Of a stretch of 64,000 nt of DNA, positions 55,166 to 63,902 are shown one piece after another. How positions within the stretch are numbered: position 1 is the first letter of the stretch; the number at the start of each line of letters is the position of its first letter. The notes beneath the pieces were generated by a model. It saw nothing but the letters and a program-made list of their open reading frames with translations. It had not been told where the DNA came from and made no database searches. Location of the stretch: contig PKYI01000053.1 of the NCBI GenBank assembly GCA_003133645.1, positions 2,464 to 66,463 of the forward strand, read 5' to 3'. Both the position numbers and the translations under genes were made by a program. The stretch comes from Acidobacteriota bacterium (GTDB lineage: Bacteria; Acidobacteriota; Thermoanaerobaculia; Thermoanaerobaculales; Thermoanaerobaculaceae).

Positions 55166-57121
55166 TCACTTCACCCCGGTTCCGGGCGGTACCTCGCCGT
55201 CGGGGGCGAGCAGGAACGGGGCGCCGTCGAGCGACGCGGCGAGCAGCATGCCGCGGGACTCGACGCCCATCAGGACCGCCGGCTTGAGGTTGGCCACCAC
55301 GACGATCTGCCGCCCGACCAGTTGCTCGGGTTGGTAGCGGTCGCCGATGCCGCCGACGATCTGGCGCGGCGCGCCCTCGCCCAGGTCCACCTCGAGCCGG
55401 ATGAGCTTCTTCGACTTCGGCACGCGTTCCGCGAGCTTGACGGTCCCGACCACCAGCTTGACGCGCGCGAACTCGTCGATGCCGATCGGCTCGGCCGCGA
55501 CCAGTTGCGCCGCTGGAGCGGGAGTCGGTGCCGGCGCGCTGGGCGCGGCCGGAGCTGGCGATTGCACAGGTTTGTTCTCGTCCATCTTGACCTCCGAAAA
55601 GAACGCCTCGACGTCGGCGCGCGGGAACAGCGCGCCTTCCGGCCCGAGCGCCTGCCCGGTCCCAAGGCCACCCCACTCGAGCGACTGCGCATCGGCCGCC
55701 TCGCCGAGCTGCGCGAGCAAGCGCGCGCTCATCGCGGGCATCACGGGCGACACCATCACTGCCACCAGGCGCAACGACTCGAGACAGTTGTAGAGGACGT
55801 GCTGCAGCCGCGGCGACGACGCCCCTTCCGCCTTCGCGATCCCCCACGGCGCCTTCTCGTTGACGTAGGCGTCCACGGCCGCGAGCAGCTCCCAGACCGC
55901 CTCGAGAGCGCGGTGGAACTCGAACGCGTCCATCGTCTCGCGCCAACGGCCCACGACCTGCTCGGCCTTGGCCCGCAGGGCGCTGTCGTCGCACGCCTCC
56001 GCCGGCGTCCGGCCGTCGCAGTAGCGGCGCACCATTGCGAGCACGCGCGAGGCGGCGTTGCCGAGCCCGTTCGCGAGGTCGGCGTTGTAGCGAGCGAGGA
56101 ACCCCTCGTCGGAGAAGCTCGCGTCAGACCCGAACGTCATCTCGCGCAGCATGAAGTAGCGCAGCGCGTCGGCGCCGAAGCGCTCGAGCAAAGTGTCCGG
56201 TCGGACCACGTTGCCGAGCGACTTCGACATCTTCCGCTCGTCGCGCAGCCACCAGCCGTGGCCGAACACCTGGCGCGGCAGCGGCAGCCCCGCCGACATC
56301 AGGAACGCCGGCCAGTAGACGCAGTGGAAGCGCAGGATGTCCTTGCCGACGAGGTGCAGCGCGGCCGGCCAGTAGTGCTCGTAAAGTCCCTGCTCCGCCG
56401 ACCCGAAACCGAGCGCCGAGACGTAGTTGGTGAGCGCGTCGAGCCACACGTAAACGACGTGCTCTCTGTCGCCGGGCCAGGGGATGCCCCAGGTGATCGT
56501 CGCCCGCGAGATCGAGAGGTCCTTGAGGCCGCCTTCGACGAAGCGCACCACCTCGTTGTAGCGGGTGCCGGGGCGGATGAACTCGGGGTGCTCGCGGTAG
56601 AAGGCGAGCAGCGGCTCCTGGTACGCCGACAGACGGAAGAAGTACGACTCCTCCTTGAGCAGCTCGACGGGGTGCCCCTGGTCCGGGCATTTCCCGTCCA
56701 CGAGCTGCGTCTCGGGGAAGAACGCCTCGCACCCCGAGCAGTACCATCCCTCGTACGAGCCCTTGTAGATGTCGCCCTTGGCCTGCATGCGCGCGATCAG
56801 GGCGTGGACTCCAGCGTGGTGACGCGTGTCGGTCGTCCGGATGAAATCGTCGTTCGTGATCTCGAGCTGCCGCCACAGCTCGTGGTAGCGGCGCACGACC
56901 TCGTCGGCGAGCGCCTTGGGCTCGACGCCCCGCGCCCGGGCGCTGCGCTCCATTTTCTGGCCGTGCTCGTCGGTACCGGTGAGGAAGCGGACGTCGAACC
57001 CGCGCATCCGCTTGTAGCGGGCGATCGTGTCGGCGACCACCGTGGTGTAGATGTGGCCGATGTGCGGCAGGTCGTTGACGTAGTAGATCGGCGTCGTGAT
57101 GTAGAACGTTTCGCGTGCCAC
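55166..57121 (-). CDS. metG: methionyl-tRNA synthetase
   Basis: 651 aa from GTG 57121, with GGGGGAG upstream; the frame is open further but this start gives the family N-terminus (ARETFYITTPIYYVN). HIGH is PHIGHIYTT (19-27) and KMSKS is RKMSKSLGN. The connective zinc knuckle has C128-x2-C131 and C145, but the expected fourth Cys is Gln148. After a Pro/Ala-rich linker (~530-560), the C-terminal ~110 residues form the Arc1p-like tRNA-binding/dimerisation domain. It charges initiator and elongator tRNA-Met. Confidence 0.96.
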   Translation of the reverse strand: MARETFYITTPIYYVNDLPHIGHIYTTVVADTIARYKRMRGFDVRFLTGTDEHGQKMERSARARGVEPKALADEVVRRYHELWRQLEITNDDFIRTTDTRHHAGVHALIARMQAKGDIYKGSYEGWYCSGCEAFFPETQLVDGKCPDQGHPVELLKEESYFFRLSAYQEPLLAFYREHPEFIRPGTRYNEVVRFVEGGLKDLSISRATITWGIPWPGDREHVVYVWLDALTNYVSALGFGSAEQGLYEHYWPAALHLVGKDILRFHCVYWPAFLMSAGLPLPRQVFGHGWWLRDERKMSKSLGNVVRPDTLLERFGADALRYFMLREMTFGSDASFSDEGFLARYNADLANGLGNAASRVLAMVRRYCDGRTPAEACDDSALRAKAEQVVGRWRETMDAFEFHRALEAVWELLAAVDAYVNEKAPWGIAKAEGASSPRLQHVLYNCLESLRLVAVMVSPVMPAMSARLLAQLGEAADAQSLEWGGLGTGQALGPEGALFPRADVEAFFSEVKMDENKPVQSPAPAAPSAPAPTPAPAAQLVAAEPIGIDEFARVKLVVGTVKLAERVPKSKKLIRLEVDLGEGAPRQIVGGIGDRYQPEQLVGRQIVVVANLKPAVLMGVESRGMLLAASLDGAPFLLAPDGEVPPGTGVK

Positions 57122-57197
57122 GGCTTCTCCCCCGCCTCCAAAAACGTGAGGATAGCACCGCCAGCGCGGCCCTCGCCCCCTCCCGCGGATGGAAATA

Positions 57198-57253
57198 TAG
57201 GGGCGGCCCTTGCGGCCGCCCGCAATCGGGCGGGGACGAGCCCCGCCCCTACA
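57198..57253. repeat. 56-bp palindromic intergenic repeat, copy 2
   Basis: This is the reverse-complement counterpart of the repeat at 23940-23994: TAGGGGCGGCC... and ...CCCCGCCCCTACA ends with two inner hairpins. It lies in the metG upstream region. Confidence 0.75.
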
Positions 57254-57281
57254 TCCGATAAAGCAACGCAGTCGTTCCTCT

Positions 57282-57342
57282 ACTGACCACGGACCACTGA
57301 CCACGTCTCTTCTGTGCCCGGTGCCCGGAGCCCGGTGCCCGG
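57282..57342. repeat. short-period repeats (GACCACT and GGTGCCC units)
   Basis: Three GACCAC-type units with 8-10 bp period (57282-57304) are followed by four G(G/A)(T/G)GCCC-type units (57314-57342). They fill the gap between the DUF4388 gene and metG together with the palindromic repeat at 57198. Confidence 0.6.
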
Positions 57343-57348
57343 TCTTCG

Positions 57349-58473
57349 TCACCGGGCGCCCAGACGCTCCTGCAACGTCCGCAGCCTGATCTCGAGCGCG
57401 GTCTTTTCCATCGCGAGCCCGGCCTCCAGCATCAGCAGCTCGAGCCCGTCGATCGCGCCGATCGGCTCGCCGGAGGGCAGGTTGTCGCCGTACAGCACCG
57501 CGACGACGTTGCCACTCACGACCATCGGCACGACCACGACCTCGGCCGGGAACCCGCCGCCGAGTTCGGCGGTCAGACGCTCGTCCCACGGGTCGTGCGA
57601 GAGCTTGCCAAGGAACGGGGCCTGGCTGGCGATGACGCCCTTGAAGATCGACGGCTCGCCGGCCGGGACCTTGAACCGCCGCAGGCGCTCGCCGAGGCCG
57701 CCGGCGTCGGGTCCGAGCCCGGTCTGGCCCATCCCTCGCACGCCGTCCCTGGAGACCGAGAAGAGGACGCAGCGGCGCACGAAGCCGGAGGCATGGCGCA
57801 GCAGCCAGAGCGTGATCTCGCCGCCGAACGCCGGGGAGCGCAGCTCGGCCATGATCGACTTGAGCGATGCCAGACTGGTGGCGGCGCCTCGGGGCGCCGT
57901 CGGGCCGCCGCCCGCCTCCCGATTTCCCCGGCCGTAGCGCACCGGCTGCGTCTCGAAGTTGTGCGCGTCGAGCGACGCCCGCGCCACATCCCCGGCGTCG
58001 AGCCCCGCCTCGAGCACGAGGTCGCGCGCGTCCACGCTTACCTCGCCCTGCTCGGGGATCTCGAGCGGATCGAACGCGAAAAACCCGTACCCCCAGCCGC
58101 ACATCTCGCGGATGATCCCGGTCGTTTGCTGCCGGATCACCCGGTCGAGGTCACCGGGCGAGAGCGCGCCCATCTCGACGAGGATCGCGCCCAGCCGCGT
58201 TTCCTCCGGCGAGCTGTGCTGCAGGTCAAGGGCGCTTGCCAGCGCGGCTTCGTCGATCAGACCCTGGCAGACCAGGATGTTGCCGAGCGCCTCGCGGGCC
58301 GAGTTCGACGCGGTGTAGATGATGCGCCCGCCACGCAGGACGACGAGGCCGACTCCCTCGCGGCAGGTCAGGGTCAGCTTGCCGGTCCGCGCTTTGACCG
58401 CCAGCATCTGCAGCAGCCCCGGCAGCGTGACGTCCTCGAGCCTTCCCGCGAGTCTCACCGAGTCGGTCGCCAT
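57349..58473 (-). CDS. DUF4388 (PATAN-like) plus GAF-type signalling protein
   Basis: 374 aa. Residues ~6-130 form a DUF4388 domain (LAGRLEDVTLPGLLQMLAVK, then ARTGKLTL and 'LRGGRIIYTASNS'), a module of deltaproteobacterial and acidobacterial signalling proteins. The C-terminal half (~215-374: 'RRCVLFSVSRDGVRGMGQTG', 'VVVPMVVSGNVVAVLYGDN') resembles a GAF-like sensor domain. There is no kinase or DNA-binding part, so it probably interacts with other signalling proteins. It is just upstream of metG on the same strand, separated by repeats. Confidence 0.75.
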   Translation of the reverse strand: MATDSVRLAGRLEDVTLPGLLQMLAVKARTGKLTLTCREGVGLVVLRGGRIIYTASNSAREALGNILVCQGLIDEAALASALDLQHSSPEETRLGAILVEMGALSPGDLDRVIRQQTTGIIREMCGWGYGFFAFDPLEIPEQGEVSVDARDLVLEAGLDAGDVARASLDAHNFETQPVRYGRGNREAGGGPTAPRGAATSLASLKSIMAELRSPAFGGEITLWLLRHASGFVRRCVLFSVSRDGVRGMGQTGLGPDAGGLGERLRRFKVPAGEPSIFKGVIASQAPFLGKLSHDPWDERLTAELGGGFPAEVVVVPMVVSGNVVAVLYGDNLPSGEPIGAIDGLELLMLEAGLAMEKTALEIRLRTLQERLGAR

Positions 58474-58653
58474 CAGCGCGCGGCCCTCCGCATGCGGGCC
58501 CGAGGGACGCTGGCGCGGCGCGCCGGAGCCTCGGCGCCCGCAACCTTCACGGGAGGGATGCTCAGGGAGACCATCTGTGCGCGCCGATGATACAACGTCC
58601 GTCGCAACCGCGCAGCCCGGCGTGCGACCGGATCCCCGCCGGCGAGTCTGGCG

Positions 58654-59337
58654 TCACCGCGCCGTCAGCACCCCGCGCTGGCGCAGCGAAACGAACCCGG
58701 AACGCCCGACGACGATGTGGTCGAGCACGGAGATGTTGAGCAGCCGGCCCGCGTCGGCCAGGCGCCGTGTCAGCGTCACGTCGTCCTCGGAGGGCGCCGG
58801 GTCACCCGAGGGGTGCGTGTGCCAGACGATCAGCGCGTGCGCGTTGTCCAGGATCGCGCTGTTGAACACTTCCGACGGTTCGACGTCGGCGTGGGAGCGC
58901 GCCCCGCGGTGCAGCTCGTGCACCTGCAGCAGGCGGTTGCGCGCGTCGAGTGTGAGGGAGCCGAACCGTTCCACCCGGCTCGCGCCGTACGAGCGCATCA
59001 GGTAATCGGCCACAACCTCGGGCCGGTCGAGCAGCGGCTGCCCCTGCAGCGCGAGGCGCGCCAGCCGCCGCCCCACCTCGAGCGCCGCGGCGACGACCGC
59101 GCCCTTGGCGGGACCCACCCCCTTGGCGCGCAGGATCATGCGGCGGTCCGCGGCAGCCAGGCCCGCGAGGCCACCCGCCTCGGCCAGGAGCTTTTCAGCC
59201 AGCGCCAGCACGTCGATCCCCGCCGTGCCGGTGCGCAGCAGCAGCGCCAGCAACTCGGCGTCCGATAGCGCCTCCGGCCCCCGGTTCAGCAGCTTCTCCC
59301 GCGGCCGCTCCTCGCGCGCCAGCTCCGCCACTCGCAC
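58654..59337 (-). CDS. radC: RadC family JAB1/MPN-type protein
   Basis: 227 aa from GTG 59337. The N-terminal helix-hairpin-helix-like region ('[25 protein letters not shown]', '[13 protein letters not shown]') is followed by the JAMM metalloprotease motif '[16 protein letters not shown]' with the full H-x-H-x10-D set. Despite the name, a role in DNA repair is unproven; the family is structurally a metal-dependent isopeptidase-like enzyme. It starts three bases before the sirtuin stop, so it is probably co-transcribed with it. Confidence 0.92.
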   Translation of the reverse strand: MRVAELAREERPREKLLNRGPEALSDAELLALLLRTGTAGIDVLALAEKLLAEAGGLAGLAAADRRMILRAKGVGPAKGAVVAAALEVGRRLARLALQGQPLLDRPEVVADYLMRSYGASRVERFGSLTLDARNRLLQVHELHRGARSHADVEPSEVFNSAILDNAHALIVWHTHPSGDPAPSEDDVTLTRRLADAGRLLNISVLDHIVVGRSGFVSLRQRGVLTAR

Positions 59338-59339
59338 GC

Positions 59340-60083
59340 TCAGCCCCCTGCCAGCATCGCGTCCACTTGCGGCAGCATCGCCCCCGCCGGCCCGCGCAGC
59401 GTCACGTCGGCGAGGTGCGCCAGCGCGCTCGCCTCCGGGTTGACCTCGATCACCTTCGCCCCCACGGCCGCCGCGACCGCCACCAGGCCCGCCGCCGGGT
59501 ACACCACCGCCGAGGTGCCAACCACCACAAGCACCTCGCACGCCTCTGCCGCGGATTCGGCACCCAGGAACGCCTCGGCGGGAAGCGCCTCTCCGAACCA
59601 GACGACGCCCGGGCGTTCGAACGCGCCACACTCGGCGCAGCGGGGTGGCAGCGCGGGCAACGGCGCCGTGCGGTCCTCCCGTTCGCGACCGCACCCCGTG
59701 CAGCGCACGCGCCAGAGCGAGCCGTGCAGCTCGACGACGCGGCGCGAGCCCGCCCCCTGGTGCAGGCCGTCCACGTTCTGCGTCACCAGCGTGTAGTTCG
59801 GGAAGCGCTCCTGCCACGCCGCGAGCACCTCATGCGCGGGGTTGGGCCGGACCTTTGCCACGTTGGTCCGGCGCTGATCGTAGAACCGCCACACGTGCAC
59901 CGGATCTGCGGCAAACGCGTGCGGCGATGCCACCTCCTCGATCCGTTGCCCCTCCCACAACCCGCCGGCGCCGCGAAACGTCGCGATGCCGCTCTCGGCC
60001 GACACCCCGGCGCCGGTGAACGCGACAACACGCGTCGCCGAACGCAGGATCTCGGCCGCGCGCCGGACCTCGTCCTGAAACAT
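59340..60083 (-). CDS. cobB: NAD-dependent deacylase, class III sirtuin (CobB-like)
   Basis: 247 aa. '[17 protein letters not shown]' (22-38) and '[12 protein letters not shown]' bind NAD; His120 is the catalytic base; zinc is held by C128-x2-C131 and the later CAEC pair. Tyr68 and Arg71 in 'FYDQRR' match the Y-x-x-R pair that lets SIRT5/CobB enzymes remove succinyl and malonyl groups. It removes acyl groups from protein lysines, linking protein activity to NAD and acyl-CoA levels. Confidence 0.93.
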   Translation of the reverse strand: MFQDEVRRAAEILRSATRVVAFTGAGVSAESGIATFRGAGGLWEGQRIEEVASPHAFAADPVHVWRFYDQRRTNVAKVRPNPAHEVLAAWQERFPNYTLVTQNVDGLHQGAGSRRVVELHGSLWRVRCTGCGREREDRTAPLPALPPRCAECGAFERPGVVWFGEALPAEAFLGAESAAEACEVLVVVGTSAVVYPAAGLVAVAAAVGAKVIEVNPEASALAHLADVTLRGPAGAMLPQVDAMLAGG

Positions 60084-60111
60084 GTTCCGATTCTAGACCA
60101 AACGGGCGGCC

Positions 60112-61026
60112 TCAGCCGCCGAGCAGCACCACCCACCCGACATACGTCGCGACCGAGAGCACTGTGGTCGCCAGGACACAGGCGCCCGCAAGGTCGGTGT
60201 CGCCGCCGAGGTCGGCGGCCACCGAGTTGCTCGCCACCGCCGTCGGCGCCGCCAGGAGCAGCACCCCCACCGCGCACTCGAGCGGCGAGGCGCCCAGGAG
60301 GCTCAGCAGCCACCAGCCGAGTGCAGGCATGGCGATCAGCTTGATCGCCGAAACCGCGGCGAGCGGCCGCCAGAGCGCGGCGATGCGCCCGAACTCGAGT
60401 TCGGCGCCGAGCGCCAACAACGCCCCCGGGAACGCGAGGTCCGCGAGGGCGTTGAGCGAGGCCGCGAGCCAACCCCACGGCTTCCAGTGGGCGATCGCGA
60501 GCGCCAGGCCGAGGAGGGCGCCGACCACGAGCGGGTTCGCGAGCACGCGCACGGCGATCGGGACCCGGCTCGCGCCGCGCGGGCGGTAGGCTTCGAGCGC
60601 GCCCACGGCGAGCAGGTTCATCGCCGGGATCAGGACCGTGGAGGTGACCGCTGCGAGGCGGAGGCCGGCGTCGCCGTACGTCGCCAGGATCAGCGGGAAG
60701 GTGAAGTAGACGATGTTGCCGCGCAGCGCGCCCTGGGCGAACACGCCGCGCTGCGGGCCGGGCAGGCCCCACCACCACGCGATGCCCAGGCCCGCGACCG
60801 TCGCGATCGCCGTCACCACAACGGTTACCAGCATCGTCCGGGGAGAAAACGCCGATTCGAGCGGCGACGCCCCGACCTTGATGATGAACAGCGCCGGGAG
60901 GGCGAAGTTGGCGACCAGGGCGTTGAGGCCGTCGGCCGCGGCCTTGTTCAGCATGCCGAACCGCCGCGCCGCCATGCCGAGCGCGATCAGCAGGAAGACC
61001 GGGACGAGGCCGGCGAGCAGCGTCAC
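60112..61026 (-). CDS. AEC-family (auxin-efflux-carrier-like) transporter
   Basis: 304 aa from GTG 61026. About ten transmembrane helices in two inverted halves; 'NKAAADGLNALVANFALPALFI' and 'LRGNIVYFTFPLILATYGD' are typical of the family, as is 'PTAVASNSVAADLGGD' in the second half. Bacterial AEC proteins move organic acids such as malate or malonate. It lies 28 bp upstream of the sirtuin on the same strand, so it is probably the first gene of an AEC-sirtuin-RadC unit. Confidence 0.85.
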   Translation of the reverse strand: MTLLAGLVPVFLLIALGMAARRFGMLNKAAADGLNALVANFALPALFIIKVGASPLESAFSPRTMLVTVVVTAIATVAGLGIAWWWGLPGPQRGVFAQGALRGNIVYFTFPLILATYGDAGLRLAAVTSTVLIPAMNLLAVGALEAYRPRGASRVPIAVRVLANPLVVGALLGLALAIAHWKPWGWLAASLNALADLAFPGALLALGAELEFGRIAALWRPLAAVSAIKLIAMPALGWWLLSLLGASPLECAVGVLLLAAPTAVASNSVAADLGGDTDLAGACVLATTVLSVATYVGWVVLLGG

Positions 61027-61110
61027 GAGCGCGGAGTCTACCAGCTCGCTGCCACAGCCCGCGTGCCTGCTTGAGCGCGAGCGGCTTTAACCCTATTCTG
61101 GCCGCACCGC

Positions 61111-61198
61111 GGAGGGGTGGCCGAGCGGTTTAAGGCAGCGGTCTTGAAAACCGCCGTTCCGCAAGGAACCAGGAGTTCGAATCTCCTCCCCTCCGCCA
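61111..61198 (+). tRNA. tRNA-Ser(TGA)
   Basis: The acceptor stem GGAGGGG/CCCCTCC (61111-61117 and 61188-61194) is complete, the anticodon loop at 61143-61149 has TGA at 61145-61147, a long variable arm (GTTCC GCAA GGAAC) follows, and the T-arm is AGGAG-TTCGAAT-CTCCT. Discriminator G61195 and encoded CCA at 61196-61198. TATTCT at 61094-61099 could be its -10. A CCCGGCC/GGCCGGG hairpin lies at 61279-61298 downstream. Confidence 0.97.
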
Positions 61199-61347
61199 AC
61201 GTTCAAGTCCCGCCTCCCACGCCCATCGTCCTGGTGCTGAATAACGCTCTCCCCCACCCGTCGGGGTTCTGCAAGTCCCCCGGCCAACAAGGGCCGGGCT
61301 CCCAACGAGAAATGGGAGGCGACAGCGGGCGACGGCAAGAGTTCGGA

Positions 61348-61716
61348 CTACGGGCGTGCGCATTGGTCGGTGGGGACCCACGGGACCTCCGTGGGCATGT
61401 CCCAGTAGAGGTCCACGACGACGCCGTCGCCGTTGACGAGCACGCCCAGGTATCTCCCCGGCGATTCCGTCTGCGTGATCCAGGTCAAGACGCGAGCCCC
61501 GTGGAGGATGCCCTCCCTGCTGGGCTCGCCGAGCGCGCGGCGAAGCTCGGCCTCCGTCGTCCTGCACAGGACTACCGACTTCGCGACCGCACGGGCGTCA
61601 ACGCTCGCGGGGAGCCTCGTCAGCGGCCACGACGCGTCCCCGGGAGGATTCGAATGCGCGCACGCCCCGAGGAACAGGAGCCCGACCGGAAGCAATCGGC
61701 GAGTCCAGGTCCCCAT
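61348..61716 (-). CDS. small lipoprotein of unknown function
   Basis: 122 aa from ATG 61716, with GGGAGGGTG upstream. The signal ends in the lipobox 'LPVGLLFLGACAHS', with Cys the lipidated residue. The mature part 'TTEAELRRALGEPSREG' then 'ARVLTWITQ...LGVLVNGDGVVVDLYWDMP' resembles a SmpA/OmlA-like (BamE) fold in outline: a helix-turn-helix segment followed by beta strands. No firm family assignment. Confidence 0.65.
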   Translation of the reverse strand: MGTWTRRLLPVGLLFLGACAHSNPPGDASWPLTRLPASVDARAVAKSVVLCRTTEAELRRALGEPSREGILHGARVLTWITQTESPGRYLGVLVNGDGVVVDLYWDMPTEVPWVPTDQCARP

Positions 61717-61836
61717 GGCTTCACCCTCCCATCGCACCGCGCCCGCCCGACACCGATGCCGGCAGCTGCCTCACACCGCGGTCCGGCGGTTGGAACAAGC
61801 GCGCGACGCAACCCCGCCAGCCGGCGTGGCCGGCGG

Positions 61837-62457
61837 TCAGAACACCAACAGCCGCGGGACGCTGACCGCCAGTTGATAGACCCCGAGGGCCGCGAGGGCG
61901 GCCGCCGACACCGCGACCAGGCCGCGCCGCGCGCGGTCGCTCAGGAAGCGGGCGGTGCCGAAGAGGACCACGAGCGCCGCGAGCGTCGCCACGATGGTTC
62001 CGTAGAACGAGACCACCAGGGCGACCGCGCTGGCCGGGTGCTGATGCCACGCCGCAACGGCGACCGGCCCGAGCACCAGCGCCCAGCCGAGGTACGGGTT
62101 GGGGTTCAGCACGTTCACGAGCACGGCCTGGAGAAGCGTGCGCGGCCCAGAAGGAGGGGCCGCCGCGGACGCCTCGGACGAGCGGCGCAGCTGCCGGAGC
62201 GCGGCCCACGCGAGGTAGAGGAGGAGAACGCCGCCGGCCGCCCGCAGGCCCTGCTGCGCGCCGGCGGCGAGCCGCCCGAGCACGAGCAGGACCAGCACGG
62301 CGATCGGGATGTCGGAGATGAGCGGGGCCAGCACCGCCGGGAGCGTCCGCTTCCATCCGGCCGCCGCCACGCGCGCGAGCAGGTACGCCTGCAACGGGCC
62401 GGGCTGGATCGCCGCCGCGAAGGCGAAGCCGCTCCCGAAGATGATCGACTCGATCAC
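61837..62457 (-). CDS. LysE-family amino-acid exporter
   Basis: 206 aa from GTG 62457. Six hydrophobic helices with the LysE/RhtB start 'FAAAIQPGPLQAYLLAR' and a conserved 'NVLNPNPYLGWALVLGP' in the middle. It exports amino acids or related small molecules. No LysG-type regulator is adjacent, so the substrate is unknown. Confidence 0.85.
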   Translation of the reverse strand: MIESIIFGSGFAFAAAIQPGPLQAYLLARVAAAGWKRTLPAVLAPLISDIPIAVLVLLVLGRLAAGAQQGLRAAGGVLLLYLAWAALRQLRRSSEASAAAPPSGPRTLLQAVLVNVLNPNPYLGWALVLGPVAVAAWHQHPASAVALVVSFYGTIVATLAALVVLFGTARFLSDRARRGLVAVSAAALAALGVYQLAVSVPRLLVF

Positions 62458-62591
62458 GCCCCACCCCCCGCCGCATCACTCGGCGACCTCGCCGGGCTGC
62501 GTCGGGCACACGGCAGCCCCGGCCGCCGCACCCGCGCCAACGCGGAAGATTCTCACGGCGCCGCCTGCCTCCGGCGGCGGCCGCCTCGGCG

Positions 62592-63110
62592 CTACTGCCG
62601 CGTCAACCGCACGCGCCCGAACGGGACGGCTTTGCCTTTCTGCACGTTGTCCATGCGCCACGTCCACGAGTCCGCAGCCGCGTCGTAGGCGAACGTGTTG
62701 TTGAACGAGACGGTGCCGTCCCGCTCCCTGAAGAGGAACGGTATGGCGTCGCCGTCGCGCGTCCCGCGAGCGATCGCCTGGGTGGAGAGCCCCCCTCCTC
62801 CGGTGGAGTCGAGCCACAGGCACTGGTACTCCCGGGCGCCCGCGTCCCAGCCGATGAGGACGATTGCCTCGTACTGCGGCTGCCCCCGGCCGTCCTTCTC
62901 ACGGGAGCGTTCGTGGATGCGCAGGTACTGGTGGCCCAGGACCCACTCCGCCGCGACGTCGTGCGTGGTCTCCTGACCGGCGATCGTGCCGCGGAGGACC
63001 CAGGCGCCTGCCAGGCGCTCCAGGAGGGGGTCTTTGAGGGCGGCAGGTTGGCCGACGGCCGAACCGGCCAGGACGCAGAAACCGGTGAACGCAGTCAGAA
63101 CGAAACGCAT
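62592..63110 (-). CDS. secreted DUF1579-like protein
   Basis: 172 aa. Signal peptide MRFVLTAFTGFCVLAGSAVG, then 'LERLAGAWVLRGT', 'AEWVLGHQYLRIHERS', 'YEAIVLIGWDAGAREYQCLWLDSTGGG' and 'TWRMDNVQKGKAVPFGRVRLTR'. This is the one-domain beta-barrel pattern of DUF1579 and related lipocalin-like proteins. Function unknown. It stands alone with about 130-200 bp gaps on both sides. Confidence 0.75.
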   Translation of the reverse strand: MRFVLTAFTGFCVLAGSAVGQPAALKDPLLERLAGAWVLRGTIAGQETTHDVAAEWVLGHQYLRIHERSREKDGRGQPQYEAIVLIGWDAGAREYQCLWLDSTGGGGLSTQAIARGTRDGDAIPFLFRERDGTVSFNNTFAYDAAADSWTWRMDNVQKGKAVPFGRVRLTRQ

Positions 63111-63311
63111 TGTGCGAACCCTCCGGGAAAGATGTGGCAGGCGATGTCTCGCCCGCGTTTCAGCTTTGGGATCGGTGGCGCAGCGGTCGGTGGGGCGGAT
63201 GGAGCCACGGAGGCAGGATAGCCGAAGCGGCCGAGGGGGACGTCCAGAGGGCGGGGTCGGGCGCCTCGGCCTCGGGAAGCCACGGCCAGACCACGTCCGG
63301 GCGGCCCGTTC

Positions 63312-63902
63312 CTACACCACGAACGGGATGAAGCGCGCGGTGCGCGCCATGTACGCCCGGTACGGCTCACCGATCGTTTCCAGCAAGGCCCTCTCCTCCA
63401 CCCGCACCCGGCGAAGGTAGATGAGCACAGGCACCAGCAGGAGGACGGCGACGCTTACCCAGCTGGCGAGGGCGATCCCGATGCCGAGGAAGATCACGAG
63501 ACCGGCCGTGTACGCCGGATGGCGCACCCAACGGTACGGGCCGCGATCGATGACAGGCTGATCCTGCTTCACGACGACCGCGCCGGTGAAGTACGGGCCG
63601 AGCGCCCGGAAGCAGACGCGCCGCAGCACGCCCCCCAGGAACAGCACGCACGTGCCCGCGATCAGCGTGATCTCGGGGCGCGGGATGGCGAGCCAAGGCA
63701 GGAACGATGCGGCGGTGGCGCCGATCAGCGCCGCGTTCTGCCCGATCACGATCAGGCGAAGCGTCCCCGCGTCCTGCGCGCCGGCCGGCGACCGCCTCGA
63801 CCGCCGGAAGACCAGGAACTCCGGCGTGAACACCCACACGTAGACGGCCCAGAAGACGAGGCCTTCGGGGAAGTGGAACACGGGAGAGATGTGAGCCTGC
63901 AC
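63312..63902 (-). CDS. isoprenylcysteine carboxyl methyltransferase-like membrane protein
   Basis: 196 aa from GTG 63902. Several transmembrane spans and the C-terminal signature 'VIDRGPYRWVRHPAYTAGLVIFLGIGIALASW', then 'EERALLETIGEPYRAYMART', shared by ICMT/PEMT-type methyltransferases and NnrU-related proteins. These bind SAM at the membrane face and methylate lipid-like or isoprenylated substrates. The bacterial substrate is unknown. Confidence 0.85.
   Translation of the reverse strand: MQAHISPVFHFPEGLVFWAVYVWVFTPEFLVFRRSRRSPAGAQDAGTLRLIVIGQNAALIGATAASFLPWLAIPRPEITLIAGTCVLFLGGVLRRVCFRALGPYFTGAVVVKQDQPVIDRGPYRWVRHPAYTAGLVIFLGIGIALASWVSVAVLLLVPVLIYLRRVRVEERALLETIGEPYRAYMARTARFIPFVV

Noticed and set aside
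61279-61298. Terminator after tRNA-Ser
   Set aside because: A CCCGGCC/GGCCGGG hairpin is present but has no U-run, and it lies about 80 bp downstream of the tRNA end.
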